Source of the DNA: Flammeovirgaceae bacterium | Lineage (GTDB): Bacteria; Bacteroidota; Bacteroidia; Cytophagales; Cyclobacteriaceae | DNA: 64,000 nt | Direction: 5' to 3' | NCBI GenBank assembly: GCA_021298355.1 | Contig: JAJTEH010000002.1 | Coordinates: 62,001 to 126,000 of the forward strand | Shown: piece by piece, positions 47,374 to 56,924 of the stretch | Position numbering within the stretch: the stretch's first letter is position 1 | Layout: each line of letters begins with the position of its first letter | Notes under the pieces: generated by a model | Seen by the model: only the letters and a program-made list of their open reading frames with translations | The model's database searches: none | What the model was told of the DNA's origin: nothing | Program-made: the position numbers and the translations under genes

Positions 47374-48063
47374 TTATTTAGAATTGATGTAGTTGAGAAA
47401 TTCTCTTTTCACATTTATATCGTCTTTAAACTTACCCGAAAAATAGGCGGTTCCGGTTTTGCTGTTGGTATCGCTTACACCGCGCGATGCTACGCACATG
47501 TGGTTCGCATCCATCACCACAGCAACTGATTTGGTGTTGAGTATTTTTTCTAATTCCTGACCGATTTGCACTGTTAATCTTTCTTGCACTTGCGGGCGTT
47601 TCGAAAAATATTGAACGATGCGATTAATTTTAGAAAGACCAATTACTTTACCGCTGCTGAAATACGCAACATGTGCTTTGCCGTAAATAGGCACAAAGTG
47701 GTGCTCGCAATGCGAATAGAAAGTGATGTCTTTCTCCACCAACATTTGGTCGTAATTGTATTTGTTATCGAATAAACGCGCAATGGGTTTGTTCGCAGGG
47801 TTCAGTCCGCTGAAAGCTTCTTTCACAAACATTTTGGCTACGCGTCTGGGGGTTCCGGCAAGCGAATCATCATTCAGATCTAAACCAAGGGTTATCATGA
47901 TTTCTCTGAAATGATTTTCAATTTTATTGATTTTATCTTCGTCATTCATGTCGAATGCATCAGGTCGCATGGGCGTTTCTGCTGATGATGCAGCGTGATC
48001 GAAGTCATCATCATCGGCAGGCTTAAGCGGCCGGATATTCAACGAAATTTCTTTCTGTCTCAT
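47374..48063 (-). CDS. folE: GTP cyclohydrolase I
   Basis: FolE converts GTP to 7,8-dihydroneopterin triphosphate, the entry to folate and other pterins. The 229 residues include the zinc ligands in YSHCEHHFVPIYGKAHVAYF and VVMDANHMCVASRGV, and GLSKINRIVQYFSKRPQVQE. The first 35 residues are an acidic, poorly conserved extension that overlaps the upstream gene by 41 bases; starts at Met32 or Met39 (47949) are possible. The gene follows the PTPS homologue and is probably co-transcribed with it. Confidence 0.93.
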   Translation of the reverse strand: MRQKEISLNIRPLKPADDDDFDHAASSAETPMRPDAFDMNDEDKINKIENHFREIMITLGLDLNDDSLAGTPRRVAKMFVKEAFSGLNPANKPIARLFDNKYNYDQMLVEKDITFYSHCEHHFVPIYGKAHVAYFSSGKVIGLSKINRIVQYFSKRPQVQERLTVQIGQELEKILNTKSVAVVMDANHMCVASRGVSDTNSKTGTAYFSGKFKDDINVKREFLNYINSK

Positions 48064-48433
48064 AAAGTGTAATTTTCAATTCGTAACGGCTATCTATGTG
48101 TTGCCTCAAAATTCTCCAGATAACAACAGCAATGTTCTCGGCTGTAGGGTTGAGACTTTTAAAATGTTCTGTATCTAAATTTAAGTTTTTATGATCAAAT
48201 TTATTGAGAATATGTTCTTTAATTAAATCGCTCAGGATTTTCATATCGAAAACGTAACCTGTTGCAGGGTCGGTTTCTCCAATAACACTAACAATCATTT
48301 CGTAATTATGACCGTGATAGTTGGGGTTGTTACATTTACCGAAAACTTTTTCATTTTCCTCAGCCGACCACGCTGGGTTAAATAAGCGATGAGCTGCATT
48401 AAAATGTTCTTTCCGCGATACTTTAATCTTCAT
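48023..48433 (-). CDS. 6-pyruvoyl-tetrahydropterin synthase homologue (CX5HGH type)
   Basis: The ATG at 48433 (MKIKVSRKEHFNAAHRLF) is preferred over an in-frame TTG at 48457, giving 136 residues. Zinc ligands are His in FNAAHRLF and YHGHNYEM; the catalytic Cys is in GKCNNPNYHGH. The Cys-X5-HGH spacing matches eukaryotic PTPS (tetrahydrobiopterin type) rather than the Cys-X3-HGH of QueD. The substrate is the product of the neighbouring folE. Its 3' end overlaps folE. Confidence 0.9.
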   Translation of the reverse strand: MKIKVSRKEHFNAAHRLFNPAWSAEENEKVFGKCNNPNYHGHNYEMIVSVIGETDPATGYVFDMKILSDLIKEHILNKFDHKNLNLDTEHFKSLNPTAENIAVVIWRILRQHIDSRYELKITLYETERNFVEYPAA

Positions 48434-48587
48434 GTTGTTTTTAATAACAGTAATCAATCAGAATGGTTCAGGTTACGTGTAGAAAAAGTTACAGCAATTT
48501 AGGCTAAACTTAATTTGTGTTTTCCTTGTATTTTAACAAGCCAAGTATTTTATCATCTTTGACGCAAATTAATTGAATGTAAACCGG

Positions 48588-50171
48588 ATGAGTAATTTTA
48601 GTATTATCATCATTTTATTAACGCTGGTGGCTATTCTGGCACAGTTTACCGACCGCATTAAAATACCTTATCCTATATTGTTAGTATTGGTAGGCATGAT
48701 GTTAGGTATGTTACCAGGCTTGCCAGTAATACCTCTGGCACCAGAAGTTGTCTTTCTTATTTTTCTTCCGCCTATTTTATATGCTGCCGCATGGACAACC
48801 TCGTGGGCCGATTTTAAAGCGGCAAAAAGGCCTATTACATTATTGGCTATAGGGTGTGTGATTTTTACAACGTGTGCTGTGGCGGTTGTAGCCAAATATT
48901 TTATTCCTGGATTTTCCTGGGCAGAAGCATTTTTGTTAGGCGCTATTATCTCTCCACCCGATGCAGTGGCTGCTACTTCTGCTACAAAAGGATTGGGAGT
49001 ACCCAAAAGAATCATTACCATTTTAGAAGGAGAGAGTTTAGTAAACGATGCTACAGGATTGATTGCTTATAAATATGCCGTTGCAGCCGTTGTAACCGGC
49101 ATGTTTAGCTTAGGCGATGCAAGTGTTAACTTTTTTGTTGTTGCCGCCTTTGGTATACTTGTAGGGTTAGTAATCGGTTTTATTTTTAAATGGATACATC
49201 AGATAACACCAGATAATTCAACTACCGATACTGCGCTTACTTTTCTGGTGCCATACATTGCTTATCTCGTGGCAGAATCCTTCCATGTGTCGGGTGTGTT
49301 AGCAGTAGTTACAGCTGGTTTGTATCTGAGTTGGCATTCATCAGAGATTTTTAGCAACCGAACCAGGTTGCAAGCAAACGGAACGTGGGATACAGTTATA
49401 TTCTTTTTAAATGGTATCGTATTTATATTAATTGGTTTGCAATTACATTGGGTATTGAGAGAAATTCAAAATTTCTCATTCACAGAATTGTTGTGGTACG
49501 GAACCATTGTGAGTTTAGCCGTAATTGTTGGTAGAATTATTTGGGTTTTTCCGGGGGCGTATGTACCGCGTTGGCTATCGCGGGGTATCAGAGAGCGGGA
49601 ACCCGATACAAACATAAGATTGGTAACGCTTGTTTCGTGGTCGGGTATGCGGGGTGTGGTTTCTTTGGCTGCGGCTATGGCGTTACCACTAACGCTTGCT
49701 AACGGTGAGCTATTTGCTAACCGAAACTTAATTATCTTTTTAACATTCTGTGTAATTTTTTCTACCCTAGTTATACAAGGTTTGAGTTTACGACCTTTAA
49801 TAAGATTGTTAAAAGTAAAAAGCGACAACCGCGAACACGAACAAGAACAAGCAACACGTGTGCAAATAGCTGCTAAAATAATTGAGAAGATAGAAGAGGA
49901 TTATTCTTTACGCTTAACCGATGAGGTATTGAATCAGGTTAAAACAAAATACGAAATACGTATACACCGCTTACGTAACGACCAGGCAGAAGGCAAATTA
50001 AAGGATGAACAAATTGCAGAGTTTCATGCGGTGCAACAAGAGTTGTTAACAACAGAAAGAAACTTTCTTATTCAGTTAAGAAAGCAAGGCAAAATAAGCG
50101 ATGAAGTTTTACGGAAAATAGAATACGAATTAGATTTAGAAGAAGTGAGGTTGGTGTTGGAGAAGGAATGA
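48588..50171 (+). CDS. CPA1-family Na+(K+)/H+ antiporter
   Basis: Start at ATG 48588 (MSNFSIIIILL); an in-frame TTG lies 15 bases upstream. The 527-residue protein has about twelve membrane helices (residues 1-410) with the ion-site motifs IISPPDAVAATS and GESLVNDATGLIAYKYA, and an arginine-rich late-helix region (SWSGMRGVVSLAAAMALPL). A charged cytoplasmic tail of about 115 residues (IIEKIEEDYSLRLTDEVL...) follows. It exchanges protons for monovalent cations across the inner membrane. Confidence 0.93.
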   Translation: MSNFSIIIILLTLVAILAQFTDRIKIPYPILLVLVGMMLGMLPGLPVIPLAPEVVFLIFLPPILYAAAWTTSWADFKAAKRPITLLAIGCVIFTTCAVAVVAKYFIPGFSWAEAFLLGAIISPPDAVAATSATKGLGVPKRIITILEGESLVNDATGLIAYKYAVAAVVTGMFSLGDASVNFFVVAAFGILVGLVIGFIFKWIHQITPDNSTTDTALTFLVPYIAYLVAESFHVSGVLAVVTAGLYLSWHSSEIFSNRTRLQANGTWDTVIFFLNGIVFILIGLQLHWVLREIQNFSFTELLWYGTIVSLAVIVGRIIWVFPGAYVPRWLSRGIREREPDTNIRLVTLVSWSGMRGVVSLAAAMALPLTLANGELFANRNLIIFLTFCVIFSTLVIQGLSLRPLIRLLKVKSDNREHEQEQATRVQIAAKIIEKIEEDYSLRLTDEVLNQVKTKYEIRIHRLRNDQAEGKLKDEQIAEFHAVQQELLTTERNFLIQLRKQGKISDEVLRKIEYELDLEEVRLVLEKE

Positions 50172-50210
50172 TAGTGTTGTTTGTTATTCATTGATCGTTA
50201 TTTGTAACGG

Positions 50211-50299
50211 ACATAAGACGTTAGTAGTAAGACATAAGATGTGAAATTTCTGTATGTCATTGTTGGTCTTACGTCTAAAATCGTATGTCTTACATCTAA
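50211..50299. repeat. inverted copies of the ACTTACGTCT repeat family
   Basis: Two arms, in opposite orientation, resemble the 38-bp array at 32309: left AGACGTTAGTAGTAAGACAT, right GTCTTACGTCTAAAA and TGTCTTACATCTAA. AAGACATAAGAT (50229-50240) pairs with ATCGTATGTCTT (50280-50291), so a long hairpin can form between two convergent genes and could serve as their terminator. Confidence 0.7.
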
Positions 50300-50300
50300 A

Positions 50301-51134
50301 TCAAAAAGCTTTAAAATCTACGCGTCTGTTTTTTTGTCGGCCTTCGTCTGTTTTATCTGCGTGGTCGGTAACTTCTTCTCCGTATCCTACTACCGAAATT
50401 CTATCATCAGGCACGCCCATTTCTTGCATGAGTTGTCTTATTTTTTCTACACGTTTAATCGATAGTTTAACGTTGTAGTCGTCCTTGCCTTCGTGGTCGG
50501 TGTGGCCTTCAATAAGGATATGTTTGCCCTGTAAGGCAAACTCAACTGCAATTAAAAAGGGATCCATATCTACAACAGAAAACTCGTCCTGATCGAAAGT
50601 AAAAAACAAAGGTTCGAGTTCGATTGGCTCATTGTCTTTTTTATTAGCCAGTGTGTTAGCCACAAGCCTCCTTATTTCTTCATGCTTTTCGGATGAAGGA
50701 GTAGGAAGATTATTCAGTTTTAAAACCTGATCTTCCTTCTTGTGTAATTCATCTAATGTTTTTTTAGAAACAATAGGTGAGGGTGTAAAAGTTGGTTTAT
50801 TAGGAGTAGTAGCAGGTTTTGTTTTTAACGGTGGAGGTTTTACGGAGGCTACAACGGGTTCTCGTTCGGCCAGCGAGGGGATGCTACTTTTAGGAGAACG
50901 CCCAGCGAGCTTAGGTACTTTTTTATTCTTTGTTCTTTTTTTCTTTTTCTCGAGCAAATCGCACGCCCGCTTGTAGGTGGGGCTCGTTTTTTTGTATTGA
51001 TTTTTATAATAGCGGGCTCTGTCTTTATGGTAGTTTTGCGCCATACCGGCTTTGGCTATTAATAGAAAAATCAATACCCAAATAGAAACGAGGATTCTTC
51101 TATAATTAATAATATAGGCCAAAATGGTATTCAT
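50301..51134 (-). CDS. OmpA-family peptidoglycan-associated protein
   Basis: A 277-residue protein. The N-terminal signal is about residues 12-33 (ILVSIWVLIFLLIAKAGMAQ). A Lys/Pro-rich linker (KKKKRTKNKKVPKLAG, PPPLKTKPATTPNKP) leads to a C-terminal OmpA domain (about residues 165-277) with ILIEGHTDHEGKDDYN, LSIKRVEKIRQLMQEMG, ISVVGYGE and the ending GRQKNRRVDF. It is predicted to bind peptidoglycan in the periplasm. It lacks an N-terminal barrel. Confidence 0.92.
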   Translation of the reverse strand: MNTILAYIINYRRILVSIWVLIFLLIAKAGMAQNYHKDRARYYKNQYKKTSPTYKRACDLLEKKKKRTKNKKVPKLAGRSPKSSIPSLAEREPVVASVKPPPLKTKPATTPNKPTFTPSPIVSKKTLDELHKKEDQVLKLNNLPTPSSEKHEEIRRLVANTLANKKDNEPIELEPLFFTFDQDEFSVVDMDPFLIAVEFALQGKHILIEGHTDHEGKDDYNVKLSIKRVEKIRQLMQEMGVPDDRISVVGYGEEVTDHADKTDEGRQKNRRVDFKAF

Positions 51135-51194
51135 TTAACCTTAAAGTTGGACTTTTAATTATACAAATTCAAGTAGCGGAGGTAAAAAACGAGT

Positions 51195-53048
51195 TTAAAT
51201 GCTTGCTTTTACTTTAAAAAGGGGGAGGAGGGCCTCCGATTCCGGCAAGTGATTAACGTTTATATGCAACAGGGATGGAAAGTGCAAAATAAAAGTGGTG
51301 CCCTCGCCAATTGTAGAGTGCACATCTATATGGCCGCGAATCATTTTAACAGATTCTTTTACTAAAAATAAACCTATGCCAGAACCTTTGGCATTTTCCA
51401 CAGCGCGATAAAACATATCGAAAATTTTAGGCAGATGTTCTGCTGCTATGCCAATACCATTATCGCGAATGGTTAAGGTAACTTCGTGGTTTTCTTGTTT
51501 AACGTGGATGTATACTAGCGGGTGTTCCTTTTGCGGATCGTAGTATTTGATGGCATTCGAAATGATATTTTTCAGAATAATTTCTAAACGGGTTTTATCG
51601 GTTGTTACCAGGTTATGAGTTTCATCAATATCAATTTCGATACTGATGTTTTTCATTTCAGGCAGAAATTGTAAAGCATCGGTTATTTCTTTGATCTGAT
51701 AAGTAAGGTTAATTATTTCGGGTTGAATGTGTTGACGTTTGTTTTTAGCGTAATCGGTTATGTCTTTAATAAAACCATTCATTCGCTCGATACTCTTTTT
51801 CATTTTATCGAAGTAATGGTGCAGACTTTCATCTTTATTATCCAGTTTAAACAAATAAAGTAAACCCTCGAGAGAGGCTAAAGGAGATTTTAAATCGTGT
51901 GCCGAACTGTAGATGAACCGATCCAGTTCTTCGTTGAGTTGTTGTAATTCTTTATTTCGTTTTTCAATAAGTTGAGATTTCTTTTCGGCATCAGCAAATT
52001 GTGCTTTTAGTTTTTTAGTGAGTAGTAAAAATGATTCTGATAAATTTTGAATTTCTGAAATATGGTAGTGATCAGGTAAATCTTTTTCGCGGATGGATTG
52101 CCGGATAAAATATTTACTCATTAAAAAACTTAATTTTTTAATGGGTAAGGTTAAACTGGATGCAGTGAAAAACGTAAGTGTACCGGCAATAAGGAAAAGA
52201 CAAATGCCTATAAGAATGCTTGAATATAAAGATTGACGGATTACTTCTTCTGCTTTGGCATTGGCTATTGCAACTGTGTTTTCGATAGTAGCAGAAAACA
52301 ATTGAGCTTGCTGATTTAGTTTTCCGGTTAAGCCTTGATCGGCACCTTGCCCAAGCTGAATATCGATTGTGGCTAACTCATTAAAATATTGTTTGTAAGA
52401 AGTAAGCAGGTAAATCGTGTAAGGATTATACTTTTTTTCAGCCTTAAGGTTACTAAGAATGGAGTTGATCAGTTGATTAAATTTATTTTGGTAGATGGCT
52501 TCTTTTCTTAGAAAAAAATCTTTTTCATGCCTGCGTAATGTTAAAACATCTACCATAGTTATATCTTCCGAATGGTTTTCCAGTTCATGTGCATACTTGC
52601 GCATTTTACCTTCTAGCCCAAAGTCTTTAAATCCTCGTTTAATTTGTAAACTTTTGAAAGTTTTGAAAAGGGTATCGTATTGCAGCAATTGAATTTCTGC
52701 GGTTTCCATTCCTTCCGAAAGATCTTCGCTAAGAACACGCAGTTTGCTTTTAAGCAGTTGATGTTGCGTTAACACTTGTTGCAAAAGTGTATCGTGGCGG
52801 AGCGTAAGAAAGGTTTGTTTGTGTTGATAAAATGCAGCATTGATTGTTTCGAAACGAAGAAAGTCTAAATCGTTTTTAACTAACTCCAGCACATTAACAC
52901 GCTGACTTTCTAATTGGTTAACCAGCGCAAAGAGTTTTTTATTTTTTAAGTTAAACTGATACGATAAAATAGAAATACCGATAACCGTAATGAACACTAT
53001 GCTTAACGCTAGAAATAAACGCTTGCTGATGGAGTTAAAAAAACGCAT
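51195..53048 (-). CDS. membrane sensor histidine kinase
   Basis: ATG at 53048 (MRFFNSISKRLF) is chosen over a GTG at 53060; the product is 617 residues. Two membrane helices (about residues 10-30 and 275-300) flank a long, mostly helical periplasmic domain of about 245 residues. After a HAMP-like linker and coiled coil (QFADAEKKSQLIEKRNKELQ) come HisKA (YSSAHDLKSPLASLEGLLYL), the N-box NIISNAIKYYDP, DNGIGIAAEHL and GSGIGLFLVKESVKMIRG. No response regulator is adjacent, so this is an orphan kinase. Confidence 0.92.
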   Translation of the reverse strand: MRFFNSISKRLFLALSIVFITVIGISILSYQFNLKNKKLFALVNQLESQRVNVLELVKNDLDFLRFETINAAFYQHKQTFLTLRHDTLLQQVLTQHQLLKSKLRVLSEDLSEGMETAEIQLLQYDTLFKTFKSLQIKRGFKDFGLEGKMRKYAHELENHSEDITMVDVLTLRRHEKDFFLRKEAIYQNKFNQLINSILSNLKAEKKYNPYTIYLLTSYKQYFNELATIDIQLGQGADQGLTGKLNQQAQLFSATIENTVAIANAKAEEVIRQSLYSSILIGICLFLIAGTLTFFTASSLTLPIKKLSFLMSKYFIRQSIREKDLPDHYHISEIQNLSESFLLLTKKLKAQFADAEKKSQLIEKRNKELQQLNEELDRFIYSSAHDLKSPLASLEGLLYLFKLDNKDESLHHYFDKMKKSIERMNGFIKDITDYAKNKRQHIQPEIINLTYQIKEITDALQFLPEMKNISIEIDIDETHNLVTTDKTRLEIILKNIISNAIKYYDPQKEHPLVYIHVKQENHEVTLTIRDNGIGIAAEHLPKIFDMFYRAVENAKGSGIGLFLVKESVKMIRGHIDVHSTIGEGTTFILHFPSLLHINVNHLPESEALLPLFKVKASI

Positions 53049-53143
53049 GAAGATAGCCACGCGTAAAGGTATTGGCTAAACGATATTTTATCTTTTAGCT
53101 AGTGTTAAGTTACTATGAAGTTTTTGATACAGTGCGCGATGTA

Positions 53144-53758
53144 TTATTCGGATGATTTTTTGCGAAATCTTTTCTCCAAAACTTCTTCCACATCACTTAG
53201 TTTATAATTTTTAGTAGCCAACAACACTAAGAAATGATACAGCAAGTCTGCGGCTTCGCCTAAAAACAAATCTTTGTTATTGTCTTTGCTTTCAATTACT
53301 AATTCTACGGCTTCTTCGCCTACTTTTTGTGCAACTTTATTAAGAGGGCCTGCCAATAACGTATTGGTATACGATTTTTCTACAGGATGTACCTTTCTAT
53401 CCTGAATTAAAGCATCTAAGCTGGCTAATGAAAATTTATCCGGGCTAGTATTACCAAAACAAGTTGTAGTTCCGGTATGGCAAACAACACCGTTGGGTTT
53501 GGCCTTTATTAAAATTGTATCCTGATCACAATCAGCGCTCATCGTTATTACTTCTAAAAAATTACCGGAAGTTTCTCCTTTCGTCCATAATCTGTTTTTA
53601 GACCGGGAGAAGAAAGTAACTCTTTTTTCTGCGAGCGTTTTTTGGAGTGCTTCTTGATTCATGAAGCCTAGCATCAGCACAGCTTTTGTTTCGCTATCTT
53701 GAACAATGCAAGGAATAAGACCTTGTAATTTATCAAATCGTAATGTTTCAATATTCAT
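53144..53758 (-). CDS. hisIE: phosphoribosyl-AMP cyclohydrolase / phosphoribosyl-ATP pyrophosphatase
   Basis: A bifunctional 204-residue enzyme for the second and third steps of histidine synthesis. HisI (residues 1 to about 105) has LMLGFMNQEALQKTL, FFSRSKNRLWTKGETS, SADCDQDTILI and GVVCHTGTTTCFG. HisE (about 110-204) has KKVGEEAVELVIESKDNN-like KVGEEAVELVIESKDNN and EAADLLYHFLVLLATKN. It is the last gene of the his operon, one base overlapping hisF. Confidence 0.95.
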   Translation of the reverse strand: MNIETLRFDKLQGLIPCIVQDSETKAVLMLGFMNQEALQKTLAEKRVTFFSRSKNRLWTKGETSGNFLEVITMSADCDQDTILIKAKPNGVVCHTGTTTCFGNTSPDKFSLASLDALIQDRKVHPVEKSYTNTLLAGPLNKVAQKVGEEAVELVIESKDNNKDLFLGEAADLLYHFLVLLATKNYKLSDVEEVLEKRFRKKSSE

Positions 53759-54510
53759 TATCGTACCGATATAAGTTTGGAGCGTAAGTAAGTTTTAAGT
53801 TCAGGCACACTGATTTCGCCAAAGTGAAAAACACTGGCTGCCAAGGCAGCATCAGCTTTTCCTAAAGTAAAAACATCCATAAAATGACCGTAATCTCCTG
53901 CGCCACCGCTGGCAATTACGGGTATTTGTAAAGCATGGTGTAGTTTTTCTAAAGCATCGTTAGCGAAACCTTGTTTGGCGCCATCGTGGTTCATGCTGGT
54001 AAACAAAATTTCTCCTGCACCACGTTCTTGTGCTTCTAATGCCCATGAGAATAATCGTTTGTCTGTTGCTTTTTTACCACCGTGTGTGTGTACTACCCAA
54101 TTGTTAACTTCTTTTTTGGCATCGATGGCAACCACAACAAATTGAGAACCGAAAGCTTTTGCCATTTCGTTAATCAAATCCGGATTGTACACTGCCGAAG
54201 AATTGATGCTTACTTTATCTGCACCTGCTTCCAATAATTTTTCTGCATCGGCAATGGAACTGATGCCACCACCCACTGTAAATGGAATATTGAGATGGTG
54301 TGCGATTTCGTTTACAAGCGAAGCAAACGTTTTGCGTTGCTCTTGTGTGGCCGAAATATCAAGAAACACCAATTCATCAGCGCCTTCTTTGGCGTACTTT
54401 TCTCCCAGCGCAACCGGATCTCCGGCATCGCGCATGTTTTCGAAGTTGATGCCTTTTACGGTGCGACCGTCTTTAATATCCAAGCAAGGAATAATGCGTT
54501 TAGCCAGCAT
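53758..54510 (-). CDS. hisF: imidazole glycerol phosphate synthase, cyclase subunit
   Basis: A 250-residue (beta/alpha)8 barrel. It starts [19 protein letters not shown], with catalytic Asp11 in CLDIKDG and Asp130 region in [11 protein letters not shown]; the phosphate loops are FTVGGGISS and [12 protein letters not shown]. It uses ammonia from HisH to make IGP and AICAR. It overlaps hisA by 11 bases. Confidence 0.97.
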   Translation of the reverse strand: MLAKRIIPCLDIKDGRTVKGINFENMRDAGDPVALGEKYAKEGADELVFLDISATQEQRKTFASLVNEIAHHLNIPFTVGGGISSIADAEKLLEAGADKVSINSSAVYNPDLINEMAKAFGSQFVVVAIDAKKEVNNWVVHTHGGKKATDKRLFSWALEAQERGAGEILFTSMNHDGAKQGFANDALEKLHHALQIPVIASGGAGDYGHFMDVFTLGKADAALAASVFHFGEISVPELKTYLRSKLISVR

Positions 54511-55216
54511 AGCTTTGTAATTCTTTTAAACTGATTTTGTTTTCGTATATGGCCTTGCCTACTATAACACCAAATACTCCTACTTCTTTTAAAGTTCTGA
54601 TGTGTTCTATATTTCCAACACCACCGCTAGCTATGATATTCGCGTGCGGAAATTGTTGTATTAATTTAGCATATAAACTAACGTTAGGTCCGCTAAGCAT
54701 ACCATCTGTTTGAATATCGGTGCAGGTTATAGTGGCTTTTTCCCATGTATTATTTTTAATAAAATCGAATACATTGGAAGTAGATTGATTTTGCCAACCG
54801 TGCACGGCTATTTTTTCATCTCGAACATCAGCACTGATGATGATGGTATTGTTTCCAAATTGTTCCATCCATTCTTGCACCAATTCAGGTGCTTTGTGGG
54901 CGATGCTTCCTAAGTTAACTTGTTTTACACCTAATTCTAATAATGATTCAATTGTTGATGCTGTTTTAATGCCACCACCAACATCAACTTTTAGGTTGGT
55001 TGATTTTGTAATCTCTTCTATTGAACGCCAATTTCTAATAGCGCCAGCTTGCGCACCATCCAAATCTACAACGTGTAAGTGCGTGAATCCTTCATCTTCA
55101 ACCATTTTTGCCATGTCGGCAGGTTTATCGTGGTAGATGGTTTTGGCTTTGTAATCGCCTTGGGTTAAGCGTACGCATTTACCTTCTATAATATCGATAG
55201 CAGGAAAAACAATCAT
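54500..55216 (-). CDS. hisA: phosphoribosylformimino-AICAR-P isomerase
   Basis: A 238-residue barrel enzyme for the fourth step of histidine synthesis. Catalytic Asp8 is in [14 protein letters not shown], the second acid is in [15 protein letters not shown], and phosphate loops are VDVGGGIKT and IIASGGVGN. It overlaps hisH (ATGA, 4 bases) and hisF. Confidence 0.97.
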   Translation of the reverse strand: MIVFPAIDIIEGKCVRLTQGDYKAKTIYHDKPADMAKMVEDEGFTHLHVVDLDGAQAGAIRNWRSIEEITKSTNLKVDVGGGIKTASTIESLLELGVKQVNLGSIAHKAPELVQEWMEQFGNNTIIISADVRDEKIAVHGWQNQSTSNVFDFIKNNTWEKATITCTDIQTDGMLSGPNVSLYAKLIQQFPHANIIASGGVGNIEHIRTLKEVGVFGVIVGKAIYENKISLKELQSYAG

Positions 55217-55803
55217 GAGGTTAGGTTTAAAAAACTTTCTAAAATTTTCTGTCCGGTTTCTGCTGATTTCTCAGGATGAAATTGTACGGCATAAAAATTA
55301 TCTTTCTTTAACGCTGCGCTAAAGGGTTGTATATACTGTGTGATAGCAGCCGTGTTTTCATTAACCGGTACGTAAAAACCATGTACAAAATATACATATT
55401 GATTGTTTACACGTTCGCCCAGCCAACTATCGGTTGTAGTGATGGTGTTCCAACCCATGTGCGGAACTTTTTCTTTTTGTTGCGGAATAAATTTTTTTAC
55501 CTCTTCATCAAATATACCCAGGCATTTGGTATTATTTTCTTCTGAATAGGTACACATTAATTGCATGCCTAAGCAAACACCCAATACGGGTTGTTGTAAT
55601 GCCTTAATTAATTCATCTAACTTATGGTCTCTTAAATAGCGCATTGTTGAACTTGCCTCGCCAACTCCGGGAAAAATTACTTTATCAGCTTTTAGAATTT
55701 CTTCGTGCCGATCTGTAATGGAGAAATCTACCTGTAAGCGCTCCAGTGCATACGCCACCGAGCGTATATTACCAGCGTTATATTTGATAACAGCTACTTT
55801 CAT
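55213..55803 (-). CDS. hisH: imidazole glycerol phosphate synthase, glutaminase subunit
   Basis: A 196-residue class-I glutamine amidotransferase that supplies ammonia to HisF. The oxyanion strand region is [13 protein letters not shown], the nucleophile Cys is in [14 protein letters not shown], and the His-Glu pair is in [13 protein letters not shown]. Overlaps hisB and hisA by four bases each. Confidence 0.97.
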   Translation of the reverse strand: MKVAVIKYNAGNIRSVAYALERLQVDFSITDRHEEILKADKVIFPGVGEASSTMRYLRDHKLDELIKALQQPVLGVCLGMQLMCTYSEENNTKCLGIFDEEVKKFIPQQKEKVPHMGWNTITTTDSWLGERVNNQYVYFVHGFYVPVNENTAAITQYIQPFSAALKKDNFYAVQFHPEKSAETGQKILESFLNLTS

Positions 55804-56921
55804 AAAACACCTTTGGTTGATGGAAGTTGATTGCCCTCTCTTTTGATGGCCATTTTAATCGCTTTCGCGAAGGCTTTAAAGATGGCTTCTATTTTATGGT
55901 GTTCGTTGCCACCTTCAGCCTTAATATTGAGGTTGCATTTTGCTGCATCAGAAAATGATTTAAAGAAATGCATAAACATTTCGGTAGGCATCTCTCCAAT
56001 TTTTTCTCTGGTGAAGATAGCATCCCATACCAGCCATGGTCTTCCGCCAAAATCAATAGCTACTTGTGCCAGGCAGTCATCCATAGGCAAACAGAAACCA
56101 TAACGTTCTAAGCCTCGCTTATCAGTCAAAGCCAAGGCAAATGCTTCGCCCAATGCAAGTGCAGTGTCTTCTATGGTATGGTGTTCATCAATATGCAAAT
56201 CTCCTTTACACGAAATGGCTAAATCAAGGTTGCCATGCTTGGCTAATTGATCGAGCATATGATCGAAGAAACCAAGTCCGGTTTCATTTTTCGCTATGCC
56301 TGTTCCATCTAAGTTTAAGGCGATGGAGATGTTGGTTTCTTTGGTTTTTCTTATGTGTGAAATTTTTCTTTCTGGTTTCACTAAAAAGTTGGCAATATCT
56401 TTCCATGAGGTGGTTGTTAACGCAACAAAATCAGTTAAACCTTGCGTGAGAATCTCATTCGCCTTGCTACCATCGTTGATAAAAATAGCTTTACATCCTA
56501 AGTTTTTGGCCAGTACAACATCAGTAACCCGATCGCCAAGTACAAAAGAGTTAGCCATATCATACTGTCCGTTTAAGTAAGCAGTTAACATGCCTGTACC
56601 CGGTTTGCGCGTAGGTAAGTTTTCGTGTGGAAATGATTTATCAATGTGAACAGCAGAAAAAGTAATGCCTTCGTTTTCGAAAGCTTGCATCATTTTTTGG
56701 TGTGCCGGCCAAAACGTATTTTCAGGAAATCTTTCTGTGCCCAAACCATCCTGATTGGTAACCATAACCAATTCATATAGGTTAGCGTTAGCTACCTGAC
56801 TTAAACCTTGAAAAACGTGAGGCAAATATTCTAGTTTTTCCAGACTATCAATTTGTTCATCGGGTGGTTCTTTAATAAGGGTTCCATCTCTGTCGATGAA
56901 AAGAATTTTTTTCATATTCAT
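55800..56921 (-). CDS. hisB: bifunctional histidinol-phosphatase / IGP dehydratase
   Basis: A 373-residue fusion as in enterobacteria. Residues 1 to about 165 are a HAD phosphatase ([44 protein letters not shown]). Residues about 180-373 are IGP dehydratase with the manganese-binding histidines in [30 protein letters not shown] and [18 protein letters not shown]. It lies 3 bases after hisC. Confidence 0.96.
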   Translation of the reverse strand: MNMKKILFIDRDGTLIKEPPDEQIDSLEKLEYLPHVFQGLSQVANANLYELVMVTNQDGLGTERFPENTFWPAHQKMMQAFENEGITFSAVHIDKSFPHENLPTRKPGTGMLTAYLNGQYDMANSFVLGDRVTDVVLAKNLGCKAIFINDGSKANEILTQGLTDFVALTTTSWKDIANFLVKPERKISHIRKTKETNISIALNLDGTGIAKNETGLGFFDHMLDQLAKHGNLDLAISCKGDLHIDEHHTIEDTALALGEAFALALTDKRGLERYGFCLPMDDCLAQVAIDFGGRPWLVWDAIFTREKIGEMPTEMFMHFFKSFSDAAKCNLNIKAEGGNEHHKIEAIFKAFAKAIKMAIKREGNQLPSTKGVL

Positions 56922-56924
56922 ATT

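Noticed and set aside
48434-48457. Longer N-terminus for the PTPS homologue
   Set aside because: The extra start is TTG; the usual family start is the ATG at 48433.
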